A stretch of 64,000 bases of DNA, taken from positions 186,001 to 250,000 of the forward strand of contig UQTE01000001.1 in NCBI GenBank assembly GCA_900543805.1, in the 5' to 3' direction. A program made the position numbers and the translations under genes. This DNA is from an uncultured Sutterella sp. (lineage in GTDB: Bacteria; Pseudomonadota; Gammaproteobacteria; Burkholderiales; Burkholderiaceae_F). Shown piece after piece: positions 44,023-52,503 of the stretch; within the stretch, counting starts at the first letter, position 1, and every line of letters starts with the position of its first letter. The notes under the pieces were generated by a model that searched no databases, was not told the DNA's origin, and was given only the letters and a program-made list of their open reading frames with translations.

Positions 44023-45012
44023 TTACGCGGCGGCGCGGCCGAGTCGGTCGGCGACCGCGGCCCAGGGGCCCGTCGAGGGCGTGCGAAGGGCGAGGATGCG
44101 GTCCGCACCTGCGCGGTCGAGTTCGTGCAGGTTTTCGTAGAGCGCCCGACCGTAGGCGAGCGGATCCGATTCGGCGGCGATAGCAAAGACCGGACGCACA
44201 GGCAAACGCGCGAGAAGTTCCGCGGGGGCCATGACGGCGATGCGTTGGTCGGCGAGCTCGGAAGCACGTGTGAGGAGCGACGCCTCGTCGTGAAGTTCGA
44301 GCTTCGTGCGCGGAGCGTAGTGGCTCTTCAAACGCCCCGAAGCGCGCGGCGCGTTCTTCCCCGCGTCGGGGACCGCAAAGCCGAGCGTCTCTTCGAGCAT
44401 CTCCCGCGTCACGACGCCGTGGCGCAGGATCGAGGGCATGCCGTCCGAGAGGTTCACCATCGTCGACTCGATCCCGAATTCGCAGGGACCGCCGTCGAGA
44501 ATCATGTCGAGTTTTCCTTCGGGCTTGAGGCCGAGGTCTTCGGCGACGTGCGCCGCCGTCGACGGACTGATGCGTCCGAAGGTGTTCGCCGAAGGCGCCG
44601 TGAGGCCCTTATGCGTCTCGCCCGCGAAGCGTTCAAGCAACGCGTGCGCGACCGGGTGCGAGGGGCAGCGAAGCGCCACCGTGTCCTGACCGCCCGTCAC
44701 GAAGGTGCCGCAGCGTTCGCTCTTTTTGAGAACGATCGTGAGGGGGCCGGGCCAATAGGTCTTGACGAGTAGCCAGGCTTCGGGCGGAACGTCGACGGCC
44801 CAGAAGGGAATCGCGTCGGGACCCGCGACGTGCACGATGAGCGGGTGATCCGCGGGCCGCCCCTTGGCGGCGTATGTGGCGAGCACCGCTTCGCGGTTGT
44901 CCGCGTCGGCGGCGAGCCCGTAGACGGTTTCGGTCGGAATGGCGACGAGGCCGCCCTCGGAGAGAATGCGGGCGGCCTTTTCGACGGCTTCAAAATCCAC
45001 AGATTGCGTCAT
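44023..45012 (-). CDS. Threonylcarbamoyl-AMP synthase (Sua5/YwlC/TsaC)
   Basis: Makes threonylcarbamoyl-AMP for the t6A37 modification of ANN-decoding tRNAs. The 329-residue length is the two-domain Sua5 form: a YrdC domain (about 5-205: GLVAIPTETVYGLAADADN, AKGRPADHPLIVHV, PSANTFGRISPS, IESTMVNL) and a C-terminal Sua5 domain (about 225-325), joined by a linker with SGRLKSHYAPRTKL. It begins 6 bp after purK, so it belongs to the purE-purK-sua5 operon. tsaE, acting in the same pathway, is 7 kb away. Confidence 0.95.
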   Translation of the reverse strand: MTQSVDFEAVEKAARILSEGGLVAIPTETVYGLAADADNREAVLATYAAKGRPADHPLIVHVAGPDAIPFWAVDVPPEAWLLVKTYWPGPLTIVLKKSERCGTFVTGGQDTVALRCPSHPVAHALLERFAGETHKGLTAPSANTFGRISPSTAAHVAEDLGLKPEGKLDMILDGGPCEFGIESTMVNLSDGMPSILRHGVVTREMLEETLGFAVPDAGKNAPRASGRLKSHYAPRTKLELHDEASLLTRASELADQRIAVMAPAELLARLPVRPVFAIAAESDPLAYGRALYENLHELDRAGADRILALRTPSTGPWAAVADRLGRAAA

Positions 45013-45018
45013 GGAATG

Positions 45019-46185
45019 TCAAACCGGTTCGGGAAGGTTCAGAATGCGGGCGACCGCGCGGGCGCGCTCGAGCGCTTCGTCGCGCGTGGCGCCGAGGACC
45101 GTGACGTGCCCCATCTTGCGGGCGCGGCGCGGTTCGGCCTTGCCGTAGAGATGCAGTTTCGCGCCCGGGACGGCGAGGACCGAAGCCCAGTCGGGGGAGC
45201 GAAGCTTCCCTTCTTCGTCAAACCAGAGGTCGCCCAAGAGGTTCAGCATGACGGCGGGCGTGCGAAGCGACGTGTCGCCCAAGGGCAATCCCGTCATCGC
45301 GCGCACCTGCGCTTCGTACTGACTCGTCGTGCAGGCTTCGATCGTGGCGTGGCCCGAATTGTGGGGACGGGGCGCGAGTTCGTTCACGACGAGCGTGCCG
45401 TCCTTCAGAACGAAGAATTCCACGCAGAGAACACCCACGTAGTTGAGGGCGAGCGCAATCTTTTCGGCGTAGCGCTTCGCTTTTTCGGCCGTTTCGTCGG
45501 TGACGCGCGCGGGCAGGACCGAGACGGCGAGAATGCCGTTGCGGTGATGGTTTTCCGAGACGGGGAAGACGACGACTTCACCCGAGGCGCCGCGGCAGAC
45601 GATGACGGAAATTTCGAGCGCGAGGTCAAGGCGCTTTTCGAGCACGCAGTCGACGCCGCCGAAGGTGCGGAAGGCCGCAAGGACTTCCTCGCGCGTCGTG
45701 ACGCGGGCCTGGCCCTTGCCGTCGTAACCGAGGCGGGCCGTCTTGAGGATGCCGGGGAGCAAATCCTTCGAAACGGTTTCGGCGTCGCGTTCATTGCGCA
45801 CGGCCGCGTGGGGCGCGACGGGCACGCCCGCGACGTCGCCCACGAAGGTCTTTTCGCGGTTGCGGTCCTGCGTGACGGCGACGGCCGAAGCCGGAGGCGC
45901 CGTGCGCACGCCGAGCTCGGCCAAGCGCTGGAGCGCCGGCGCGGGAACGTTTTCAAATTCGGTCGTGACGGCCTTCACGCGGCGGGCGAGCTTTTCGAGC
46001 GCCGCTTCGTCGTCGTAGGGGGCGACGATCGCTTCGAGCGAGACTTCCGCGGCGGGGGCGCTTTGGCCGGGTTCGAGCACGGCCACGTGGTAGCCCATCG
46101 TCGCGGCCGCCTGGGCGAACATGCGGCCCAGCTGGCCGCCGCCCATGAGGCCCAAGGTTTCACCGGGGAGAAGAATGCGGGACAT
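45019..46185 (-). CDS. purK: N5-carboxyaminoimidazole ribonucleotide synthase
   Basis: ATP-grasp enzyme carboxylating AIR with bicarbonate, step 6a of purine synthesis. The 388 residues begin with the PurK motif (LPGETLGLMGGGQLGRMFA) and contain ILKTARLGYDGKGQA (ATP-binding loop), FPVSENHHRNGIL and VNELAPRPHNSGHATIEA. It starts 10 bp downstream of purE and is followed by sua5 6 bp later, so the three are co-transcribed. Confidence 0.97.
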   Translation of the reverse strand: MSRILLPGETLGLMGGGQLGRMFAQAAATMGYHVAVLEPGQSAPAAEVSLEAIVAPYDDEAALEKLARRVKAVTTEFENVPAPALQRLAELGVRTAPPASAVAVTQDRNREKTFVGDVAGVPVAPHAAVRNERDAETVSKDLLPGILKTARLGYDGKGQARVTTREEVLAAFRTFGGVDCVLEKRLDLALEISVIVCRGASGEVVVFPVSENHHRNGILAVSVLPARVTDETAEKAKRYAEKIALALNYVGVLCVEFFVLKDGTLVVNELAPRPHNSGHATIEACTTSQYEAQVRAMTGLPLGDTSLRTPAVMLNLLGDLWFDEEGKLRSPDWASVLAVPGAKLHLYGKAEPRRARKMGHVTVLGATRDEALERARAVARILNLPEPV

Positions 46186-46195
46186 GGTCGGCTCC

Positions 46196-46690
46196 TCAGC
46201 GGGGAAGCGTCATGGCGCGGGCCTTGGCGTTCTGATCGCGGCGGAACTGCGCGAGCTTTTCGGCAACGGCCGCGTCCGTGACGGAGAGAATCTGCGCCGC
46301 GTAGAGGGCGGCGTTCGCCGCGCCCGCTTCGCCGATCGCGAAGGTCGCGACGGGAACGCCCTTGGGCATCTGCACGATCGAGTGGAGGCTGTCGACGCCG
46401 CGCAGGTACTTGGAGGGAACCGGAACGCCGCAGACGGGGAGCGTGCACTTGGCGGCGATCATGCCCGGAAGATGGGCGGCGCCGCCCGCACCGGCGATGA
46501 TCACCTTGAGGCCGCGGTCGCGGGCCGTTTCGGCGTATTCGAACATTTCGTCGGGCATGCGGTGGGCGCTCACGACGCGCGCTTCGAAGGGAATCCCCAT
46601 CAGGTCGAGCATGTCGGCGGCGTTTTTCATCACCTCCCAGTCGGAGTTGCTGCCCATAACGATGCCGACGAGCGGAGCGGAGTGTTCCAT
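46196..46690 (-). CDS. purE: N5-carboxyaminoimidazole ribonucleotide mutase
   Basis: Moves the carboxyl group of N5-CAIR to C4, the partner step of PurK. From the ATG at 46690 the 164-residue product shows [35 protein letters not shown] and [17 protein letters not shown], all hallmarks of class I PurE. The longer open frame to 46804 passes through the terminator-like hairpins after purC and is rejected. It heads the purE-purK-sua5 operon. Confidence 0.97.
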   Translation of the reverse strand: MEHSAPLVGIVMGSNSDWEVMKNAADMLDLMGIPFEARVVSAHRMPDEMFEYAETARDRGLKVIIAGAGGAAHLPGMIAAKCTLPVCGVPVPSKYLRGVDSLHSIVQMPKGVPVATFAIGEAGAANAALYAAQILSVTDAAVAEKLAQFRRDQNAKARAMTLPR

Positions 46691-46742
46691 GGCGAAACCT
46701 CTTAGAGAAAATGAAATCAATGAAAAGGGAAAAACTTTAGGA

Positions 46743-46762
46743 AGGCGTCCGTCGGGACGCCT
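46743..46762. terminator. Hairpin upstream of purE
   Basis: Perfect 8-bp stem AGGCGTCC-GTCG-GGACGCCT between purC and purE; a T5 run follows about 14 nt later on the minus strand. The second of two hairpins met by transcripts leaving purC. Confidence 0.5.
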
Positions 46763-46791
46763 TTCGAAGGTTCTTCCGCACGTTAAGACGG

Positions 46792-46816
46792 AAACGGGGC
46801 GCACGGCGCCCCGTTT
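46792..46816 (-). terminator. Hairpin immediately downstream of purC
   Basis: Perfect 11-bp stem AAACGGGGCGC / GCGCCCCGTTT with a 3-nt loop, 14 bp after the purC stop. The stem's own 3' arm ends in GTTT, giving a short U-tract. Probable purC terminator. Confidence 0.65.
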
Positions 46817-46830
46817 CGTGGAATCGGACC

Positions 46831-47721
46831 TTATTCGATGTCCGTGTCGGTCAAGCGGCGCAGCGCTTCGCGATACTTGTCGGCCGTCTTTTCAATGATT
46901 TCGGCCGGGGCGCGCGGCGCAGGCGGGGTCTTGTCCCAGGGCTGCGCTTCGAGCCAGTCGCGGATGAACTGCTTGTCGAAGCTAGGAGGCGACATGCCGA
47001 CTTCGTAGCTTTCGGCCGGCCAGAAGCGGCTCGAGTCCGGCGTGAGGACTTCGTCCATGAGGCGGACGTTGCCTTCGGCGTCGAGACCGAATTCGAACTT
47101 CGTGTCGGCGATGATGATGCCCTTCGTCGCGGCGTATTCGGAGGCGCGGCGATAGAGTTCGAGCGTGGCGCTGCGGATCTTGTTGGCGACGTCTTCACCG
47201 TAGAGTTCGACGACGCGCTCGAACGTGATGTTTTCGTCGTGCGTGCCGACCGCGGCCTTGCCGGCCGGGGTGAAGATCGGTTCGGGGAGCTTTTCGCCCA
47301 TGCGCAGGCCTTCTGGGAGCTTGATGCCGCAGACGGCGCCCGTCTGGCAGTATTCCTTCCAGCCGCCGCCGATCAAGTAGCCGCGGGCGACGCATTCGAC
47401 GAGGATGGGCTTCAGGCGCATGGCGACGACGGCGCGGCCGCGGACCTGATCGCGTTCCTCGGGCGCGACGACGCTTTCCGGATCGATTCCGGTGAGGTGA
47501 TTGGGCAGAACGCCGTCGAGCTTCTTGAACCAGAAGTCGGTGATGGCGGTGAGAACCTTGCCCTTGCCGGGGATCGGGTCGTCAAGGATGACGTCGAAGG
47601 CGGAAATGCGGTCGGTGGCGATGATGAGGAGTTTGTCGTCGCCGACGGCATAGCTTTCGCGCACCTTGCCGCTGTAGACGCGGGGCAGGGACGTGATGGT
47701 CGTCTTGGAAAGACCGGTCAT
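46831..47721 (-). CDS. purC: Phosphoribosylaminoimidazole-succinocarboxamide synthase
   Basis: Condenses CAIR with aspartate to SAICAR. The 296-residue chain is the longer proteobacterial/eukaryote-like form: [57 protein letters not shown] and [15 protein letters not shown] chose the ATG at 47721 ([13 protein letters not shown]) preceded by GGGAGA; a further start at 47748 is possible. The fba-purC-purE-purK order is typical of Burkholderiales, here interrupted by dgkA. Confidence 0.97.
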   Translation of the reverse strand: MTGLSKTTITSLPRVYSGKVRESYAVGDDKLLIIATDRISAFDVILDDPIPGKGKVLTAITDFWFKKLDGVLPNHLTGIDPESVVAPEERDQVRGRAVVAMRLKPILVECVARGYLIGGGWKEYCQTGAVCGIKLPEGLRMGEKLPEPIFTPAGKAAVGTHDENITFERVVELYGEDVANKIRSATLELYRRASEYAATKGIIIADTKFEFGLDAEGNVRLMDEVLTPDSSRFWPAESYEVGMSPPSFDKQFIRDWLEAQPWDKTPPAPRAPAEIIEKTADKYREALRRLTDTDIE

Positions 47722-47786
47722 GTGTTGCTCTCCCAGAGAGATAGTCAAATCGGACGGAGTGATTGTACCGCTTTGACGATCCGCTC

Positions 47787-48197
47787 TCAGAGGAAGAGGC
47801 CCAAAACTGCGGGAACCGCGATGAAAAGCCAGGTGAGCCCGAGAATGAGGCAGGCGATGAGGACGGCGGCGCTCCCGAGGTCCTTGGCGCGGCCGCTCAA
47901 CGGGTGGATTTCCGGCCCGATGCGGTCGACGACGGCTTCGACGGCGGAATTGAGCAGTTCCACCAGAACGAGGAGCAGAAGCGAGAGGATGAGAAGAAGC
48001 TTCTCGAGCCCCGTGACGGGGAGAAGGAGCGCCACGGGCGTCAGCACGATCGTGAGCATCGCTTCTTCGCGGAAGGCGGCTTCGTTCTGCCAGGCGGCGC
48101 GGAAGCCCTGAAGGGAATAGCCGAAGGCGTTCAGAAGGCGGCGAAGGCCCGTTTTTCCTTTGAGCGCGTTGGCGTCTTGGGGTTTTTCGTTCGTCAT
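47787..48197 (-). CDS. dgkA: Diacylglycerol kinase
   Basis: Small integral membrane kinase recycling diacylglycerol to phosphatidate. The 136-residue product from the ATG at 48197 has three membrane helices and the DgkA signature: [11 protein letters not shown] (cytosolic amphipathic helix) and [16 protein letters not shown] with the active-site Glu and Asn, then [13 protein letters not shown]. Lengths and order match the family. It sits between fba and purC on the same strand. Confidence 0.94.
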   Translation of the reverse strand: MTNEKPQDANALKGKTGLRRLLNAFGYSLQGFRAAWQNEAAFREEAMLTIVLTPVALLLPVTGLEKLLLILSLLLLVLVELLNSAVEAVVDRIGPEIHPLSGRAKDLGSAAVLIACLILGLTWLFIAVPAVLGLFL

Positions 48198-48211
48198 GGA
48201 GGGAAAGACTA

Positions 48212-48244
48212 AACGAAAACGCGCGCTTGTGGCGTCAAGCGCGC
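48212..48244 (-). terminator. Rho-independent terminator of fba
   Basis: Perfect 9-bp stem GCGCGCTTG / CAAGCGCGC with a 6-nt loop, followed on the minus strand by GTTTTCGTTT, 34 bp after the fba stop. Confidence 0.8.
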
Positions 48245-48261
48245 GTCTCGGAGTTGTCACT

Positions 48262-48289
48262 CGATCAAATCACGTCGATTAAATCACGT
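48262..48289. repeat. 14-bp tandem duplication at the 3' end of fba
   Basis: Copies CGATCAAATCACGT (48262-48275) and CGATTAAATCACGT (48276-48289) differ by one base. The duplication spans the fba stop codon; the second copy encodes the last residues and the TAA. Confidence 0.85.
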
Positions 48290-49343
48290 TCGCCTTGAGC
48301 GTGCCGTCGGCGTAGAGCGCGGCCATGCGGTCGAGCATGACGGGTTTGATCTTGGCGCCCTGGCCTTCGCAGCCGAACTCGAGGTAGCGGCGCTTGCAGA
48401 GTTCCGTGGCGGCCTTGCGGGCGACCTTGAGGAATTCGCGCGGGTCGAACTTCGAGGGATTTTCGACGAGGAAGCGGCGGACGGCCGCGGTCATGGCGAG
48501 ACGGATGTCCGTGTCGATGTTGACCTTGCGCACGCCGTGCTGAATGGCCTTCTGAATTTCTTCGACAGGCACGCCGTAGGTTTCGCGCATGTCGCCGCCG
48601 AATTCGCGGATTTCGGCGAGGTATTCCTGCGGAACCGAGGAGGAGCCGTGCATGACGAGGTGAGTGTTCGGGAGGCGTTCGTGAATTTCACGCACGCGGT
48701 CGATCGAGAGGATTTCGCCCGTGGGCTTGCGCGTGAACTTGTAGGCGCCGTGCGAGGTGCCGATGGCGATCGCGAGCGCGTCGATCTGGGTGGCCTTCAC
48801 GAAGTCGGCGGCCTGATCGGGGTCCGTGAGGAGCTGTTCGCGCGTCATCTTGCTGTCGGTGCCGTGACCGTCTTCCTTGTCGCCGCGCATCGTTTCAAGG
48901 GAGCCCAGGCAGCCGAGTTCGCCTTCGACGGAAACGCCGATGCAGTGGGCCATTTCCACGACGCGGCGCGTCACGTCGACGTTGTATTCATAGGTGGAGA
49001 TCGTCTTGCCGTCGGACATGAGCGAGCCGTCCATCATGACGGACGTGAAGCCCGAGCGCATGGCGCCCTGGCAGACGGCCGGGCTCTGACCGTGGTCCTG
49101 GTGCATGCAGACGGGAACGTCGGGATAGGCTTCGACGGCGGCGGAGATGAGGTGGCGCAGGAACTGTTCGCCGGCATACTTGCGGGCCCCGGCGGAGGCC
49201 TGCATGATGACGGGGGCGCCGACTTCGCTCGCGGCGGCCATGATGGCCTGAACCTGTTCGAGGTTGTTGACGTTGAAGGCGGGCACGCCGTAGCCGTTTT
49301 CGGCGGCGTGATCGAGCAATTGACGCATGGAAACGAGGGCCAT
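48279..49343 (-). CDS. fba: Class II fructose-bisphosphate aldolase (CbbA/Calvin-type subfamily)
   Basis: Zn-dependent aldolase of glycolysis and gluconeogenesis. From the ATG at 49343 the 354-residue product begins [19 protein letters not shown], then [14 protein letters not shown] and [13 protein letters not shown] with the zinc His and catalytic Asp. [29 protein letters not shown] and the phosphate loop [10 protein letters not shown] follow. A longer frame to 49490 covers non-coding and neighbouring sequence. It precedes dgkA and purC and has its own terminator. Works with fbp in gluconeogenesis. Confidence 0.97.
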   Translation of the reverse strand: MALVSMRQLLDHAAENGYGVPAFNVNNLEQVQAIMAAASEVGAPVIMQASAGARKYAGEQFLRHLISAAVEAYPDVPVCMHQDHGQSPAVCQGAMRSGFTSVMMDGSLMSDGKTISTYEYNVDVTRRVVEMAHCIGVSVEGELGCLGSLETMRGDKEDGHGTDSKMTREQLLTDPDQAADFVKATQIDALAIAIGTSHGAYKFTRKPTGEILSIDRVREIHERLPNTHLVMHGSSSVPQEYLAEIREFGGDMRETYGVPVEEIQKAIQHGVRKVNIDTDIRLAMTAAVRRFLVENPSKFDPREFLKVARKAATELCKRRYLEFGCEGQGAKIKPVMLDRMAALYADGTLKANVI

Positions 49344-49372
49344 GGCGGGAAACTCCGATCTAGAGAAAAGAG

Positions 49373-49396
49373 AAAAGGGACGGCGGGACGCCGTCC
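49373..49396 (-). terminator. Terminator of the tsaE-amiC-sulfurtransferase operon
   Basis: Stem GGACGGC / GCCGTCC with a 5-nt loop, followed on the minus strand by CTTTTCTCTTTTC, 43 bp after the sulfurtransferase stop. Confidence 0.78.
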
Positions 49397-49438
49397 TGTT
49401 GTTAGTTCGAATTGTATAGGGAAAAAGAAGGGCTTGCG

Positions 49439-50245
49439 TCAACGAGACGTGTTCTCGCCGCTCTCGCCGATCGTCGTCCTCGCGCACCATTCGGACCAGG
49501 AGCCGGGATAAAGCCCCGCATAGGATAGACCTGCGAGACGCGCGGCGAAGATCGTGAGCGAGGCGGCGATTCCTGAACCGCAGTAGTGCAGAACCGGACG
49601 GTCGTCTCCCTTGAGCGTCTCGGCGAAAATCGCGCGGATTTCTTCGGGCGTGCGCAGACGTCCGTCCTGCAGAAGACGCGAGGCGGGAAGGCTCACCGAC
49701 CCCGGAATGCGTCCGGGGCGGGCGTCGACGGGTTCGACGAGTCCCACCCAGCGGTCGTGCGGACGGGCGTCGAGCAAAACGTGTGAGCCCGCGCGGAAGA
49801 TTTCGAGCGTTTCCTCAAAAGTGAAGACGCCGGAAGGCTTTTCTTCGAGGGGTGCGAGGGTCTTGGCGGGGCGCATCGAAGGAGCGTTCGCCGTCTCGAA
49901 TCCGAGTCGCGTCCAGAGGGCGAAGCCGCCGTCCAAAAGCGCCGCCTTCGGAAAGCCCGCGAGCAATGTCGCGTACCAGGCGCGGGCGGCCGAGCCCATG
50001 CCGCCCTCGTCGTAGAAGACGACGGTGTCTTCGGGCGTGACGCCGATCGACGCGAGGAAGGCTCGGACTTCTTGGGAGTCCTTCCAGGGATTGCGTCCGC
50101 GGCCGGGTTCACCCCGGTCGACGAAGGAGGGACAAAGGGGCGCGTGGAGCGCCCCCGGAAGGAAGGCGACGGGGGCGGGACGCACGTCGACGACGACGGC
50201 GTCCGCGTTGCGAAGCGGTTCGGGGGAAAAGAGAAGATGGGTCAT
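49439..50245 (-). CDS. Two-domain rhodanese (3-mercaptopyruvate/thiosulfate sulfurtransferase)
   Basis: Transfers sulfane sulfur from mercaptopyruvate or thiosulfate to thiophilic acceptors. The 268 residues form two rhodanese modules: an inactive N-terminal one (VVVDVRPAP ... [24 protein letters not shown]) and a C-terminal one with the active loop [10 protein letters not shown], close to the CG(S/T)GVTA loop of mercaptopyruvate sulfurtransferases. It overlaps the stop of amiC by 4 bp, so it is coupled to that gene. No signal peptide, so cytosolic. Confidence 0.9.
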   Translation of the reverse strand: MTHLLFSPEPLRNADAVVVDVRPAPVAFLPGALHAPLCPSFVDRGEPGRGRNPWKDSQEVRAFLASIGVTPEDTVVFYDEGGMGSAARAWYATLLAGFPKAALLDGGFALWTRLGFETANAPSMRPAKTLAPLEEKPSGVFTFEETLEIFRAGSHVLLDARPHDRWVGLVEPVDARPGRIPGSVSLPASRLLQDGRLRTPEEIRAIFAETLKGDDRPVLHYCGSGIAASLTIFAARLAGLSYAGLYPGSWSEWCARTTIGESGENTSR

Positions 50246-51603
50246 GACGATGTGAGCACGCTCGGGTTGGCGGCGATCTGCTTTTTGATGCCCGTGAGAA
50301 TCGCGCGGGCGATTTTCCGCTGGTGAGCGCGGTTTTTGAGAAGGCGCTCTTCCTGCGGGTTCGATATGAAGGCGGTTTCAACGAGAATCGACGGAATCCC
50401 CTGGCCCTTCAGCACGGCAAAGCCCGCCTGCTCGACCTTTTCCTTGTGAAGACGGTTGATCTTCTTCATTTCGCGAAGCACCGCGGCGCCGAGGCCGAGA
50501 CTGTAGGAAATGGTCCAGGAACTCGTCATGTCGATCAGGACGCTCGCGACGGTCTTGTCGACGTTCGCGATGTTGACGCCGCCGATCAGGTCGGATTCGT
50601 TCTGGCGCTGGGCGAGCCAACGGGCCGACGCGCTCGTCGCGCCCCGCTGCGAAAGCGCAAAGACGGAGGAGCCCCGCGCGGAACTCTTCACCCACGCGTC
50701 GGCGTGAATGCTGATGAGAAGGTGGGCGCGGGCCTTTCTCGCGATCGCGACGCGGCCGCCGAGACTCACGAAGTGGTCCGACGAGCGCGTGAGAATCGCG
50801 CGCATGTCGGGTTCCTTGTTGATTTCGGCGGCGAGGAGCTTTCCGATCGAGAGGACGACGTCCTTCTCGCGCGTCTTGTTGCGGCCGATCGCGCCGGGGT
50901 CTTCGCCCCCGTGGCCGGGGTCGACCACGATGATGAGACGGTGCTTTTTCTTGGACGGCTGTTTGACGGGCTTCTTGGCTGGTTTCTTGTCGTCCTTCGC
51001 CGTCGCCACGGGCGGTTTCTTCGCGGGCTTTGCGGGTTCCGTTTCCTTGGTGGGCTCGGGCTTCTTCCCGTTCTCAAGGTCCGCAAGCAGTGCGGCGAGG
51101 GGATCGTCCTCGGCCGCGACATCGTCGTCGTCCTCGCCCTCGGCGACGCCCGCGAGAATCTTGCTGATGGGGTCGACGGGAACGGCGGGGTACAGGTCGA
51201 AGACCAGACGGTACTTGTAGTTCGCAAAGGGCTTCAGCTGAAAGACCTCGGGCTTCACGTCCGTTTTGAGGTCCATGACGAGGCGCACGATGCCGGGTTG
51301 GTACTGGCCGATGCGCATCGCCTGAATGTAGGGGTCGTCCGCCTTGACGGCTTCGATCTGCTGCTTGAGCGCGGCCGTGAAGTCGAGGCCTTCGATGTCG
51401 ACCACGAGTCGAAGCGGGCGCGAGGAGCGAACGAAGAAGTATTTGAACTTGAGCGGCGCGTCGTGCTCGAGCGTCACGCGCGTATATTCCTGCGCAGGCC
51501 ACATGCGCACGGCGACCATCTGGGCGCCGCGCGCGAAGTCCGCGGGCAGAAAGGAAAAGAGCAGCGTCCCGGCGGCGCCGGTGATCAGTTCGCGGCGTCG
51601 CAT
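50242..51603 (-). CDS. amiC: N-acetylmuramoyl-L-alanine amidase (AmiC type, Tat-exported)
   Basis: Periplasmic zinc amidase that splits septal peptidoglycan during cell division. The 453 residues start MRRRELITGAAGTLLFSFLP, a twin-arginine signal. They continue with an N-terminal AMIN domain (about 30-150), a long Lys/Pro/Glu-rich linker (about 160-225) and the amidase_3 domain with zinc His/Glu in IVVDPGHGGEDPGAIG, LISIHADAW and VETAFISNPQEERLL. It overlaps tsaE by 19 bp and the sulfurtransferase by 4 bp. tsaE-amiC adjacency is common in proteobacteria; mutL, often next, is 8 kb away here. Confidence 0.95.
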   Translation of the reverse strand: MRRRELITGAAGTLLFSFLPADFARGAQMVAVRMWPAQEYTRVTLEHDAPLKFKYFFVRSSRPLRLVVDIEGLDFTAALKQQIEAVKADDPYIQAMRIGQYQPGIVRLVMDLKTDVKPEVFQLKPFANYKYRLVFDLYPAVPVDPISKILAGVAEGEDDDDVAAEDDPLAALLADLENGKKPEPTKETEPAKPAKKPPVATAKDDKKPAKKPVKQPSKKKHRLIIVVDPGHGGEDPGAIGRNKTREKDVVLSIGKLLAAEINKEPDMRAILTRSSDHFVSLGGRVAIARKARAHLLISIHADAWVKSSARGSSVFALSQRGATSASARWLAQRQNESDLIGGVNIANVDKTVASVLIDMTSSWTISYSLGLGAAVLREMKKINRLHKEKVEQAGFAVLKGQGIPSILVETAFISNPQEERLLKNRAHQRKIARAILTGIKKQIAANPSVLTSS

Positions 51604-52088
51604 GCGAGGGCCTCGAAGATTTGCCGGCCGGCGGGGGTGAGGGCGCGAAGGCGCGCGCGGCGGCCGAGTCCGTCGTGCTCGAGTTCGATCACGGCGTCGG
51701 CGTCGGGAAGATAGGGGAGCGCCTTTTCACTCCACTCGGTGACGGCGAGAGTGCCCGGCGCGAAGTCGTCGCGAAAGCCCGCGTCTTCGAATTCGATCGG
51801 ATCTTCGAAGCGGTAGAAGTCAAAGTGCGCGAGCGTGACGCCCCAGACGGGATAGGTTTCGACGAGCGAAAACGTGGGGCTCTTGACCGGACCCGCAAAC
51901 CCCGCGGCGCGCAGCATGGCGCGCACGAGCGAAGTCTTGCCCGCGCCGAGGTTGCCTTCAAGACGCAGTGCAAAGCCCTTTTCCCAGAGCAGTTCGGCGT
52001 TGCGGCCGAAGGCGTCGGAGAGCCGGGCGCCGAGACGGTCGGTGTCTTCCGGCGTCGGAAGGGCAAGGGTCAAAACGGATTCGGACAC
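51585..52088 (-). CDS. tsaE: tRNA threonylcarbamoyladenosine biosynthesis ATPase TsaE
   Basis: ATPase subunit of the TsaBDE complex that transfers the threonylcarbamoyl group to A37 of tRNAs. The 167-residue product has Walker A LEGNLGAGKTSL, the KSPTFSLVETYP switch and FDFYRFEDPIEFEDAGF followed by AVTEWSEKA. Length is normal. It begins an operon with amiC. The gene lies 200 bp from a divergently transcribed threonine tRNA, a substrate of t6A modification, although that proximity may be chance. Confidence 0.95.
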   Translation of the reverse strand: MSESVLTLALPTPEDTDRLGARLSDAFGRNAELLWEKGFALRLEGNLGAGKTSLVRAMLRAAGFAGPVKSPTFSLVETYPVWGVTLAHFDFYRFEDPIEFEDAGFRDDFAPGTLAVTEWSEKALPYLPDADAVIELEHDGLGRRARLRALTPAGRQIFEALACDAAN

Positions 52089-52218
52089 GGAGCACCTGTG
52101 TGAAAAAGAGAGGGAAGAACCATTGTAAGCGACGCGAAGGACTCATCGCCCGCAATCGACTGCAAAGACGTGCAACGAAGCGATGCAAGAGGTAGATGTA
52201 ACAAGGTGTAAACAGCTC

Positions 52219-52247
52219 TTGCCTTTTTTGGGGAATTCCTGCATAAT
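52219..52247 (+). promoter_or_regulatory. Promoter of tRNA-Thr
   Basis: TTGCCT -35 (52219-52224), a 17-bp spacer and CATAAT -10 (52242-52247). The expected start near 52254 leaves a leader of about 40 nt before the mature tRNA. Confidence 0.7.
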
Positions 52248-52292
52248 TCCAATTCTCCGATGAGCACTGCTCGACGGAGAACAAAATGGGAA

Positions 52293-52368
52293 GCCGGAGT
52301 AGCTCAGCTGGTAGAGCAGCGCATTCGTAATGCGAAGGTCGGGAGTTCAAATCTCTTCTCCGGCACCA
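52293..52368 (+). tRNA. tRNA-Thr (anticodon CGT)
   Basis: A 76-nt cloverleaf with encoded CCA. Acceptor stem GCCGGAG / CTCCGGC, D-arm GCTC-loop-GAGC, anticodon loop TTCGTAA with CGT at 52326-52328, T-arm with GTTCAAAT, discriminator A at 52365. The anticodon stem has a G-A pair at 27-43, as in E. coli thrW. It decodes ACG codons. The gene has its own promoter and a strong terminator. Confidence 0.97.
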
Positions 52369-52378
52369 TCAAACTGAG

Positions 52379-52414
52379 AGGCCTAAAACAAGTTTTCTTG
52401 TTTTAGGCCTTTTT
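52379..52414 (+). terminator. Rho-independent terminator of tRNA-Thr
   Basis: Perfect 14-bp stem AGGCCTAAAACAAG / CTTGTTTTAGGCCT with a TTTT loop, followed by TTTT, starting 11 nt after the tRNA. Confidence 0.95.
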
Positions 52415-52457
52415 CGCATTCGAGCGCCGGAAAACCTTTCCGCCGTTCGAAAGAGCG

Positions 52458-52483
52458 CGCCCGACCGAGAAACCGGCCGGGCG
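52458..52483 (-). terminator. Hairpin downstream of the DUF748-like gene
   Basis: Stem CGCCCG.CCG / CGG.CGGGCG with a short loop, 21 bp after the gene's stop on the minus strand. The U-tract is poor, so it is a weak or Rho-assisted terminator. Confidence 0.45.
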
Positions 52484-52503
52484 TTTCGCCATCATTTCCC
52501 CCG

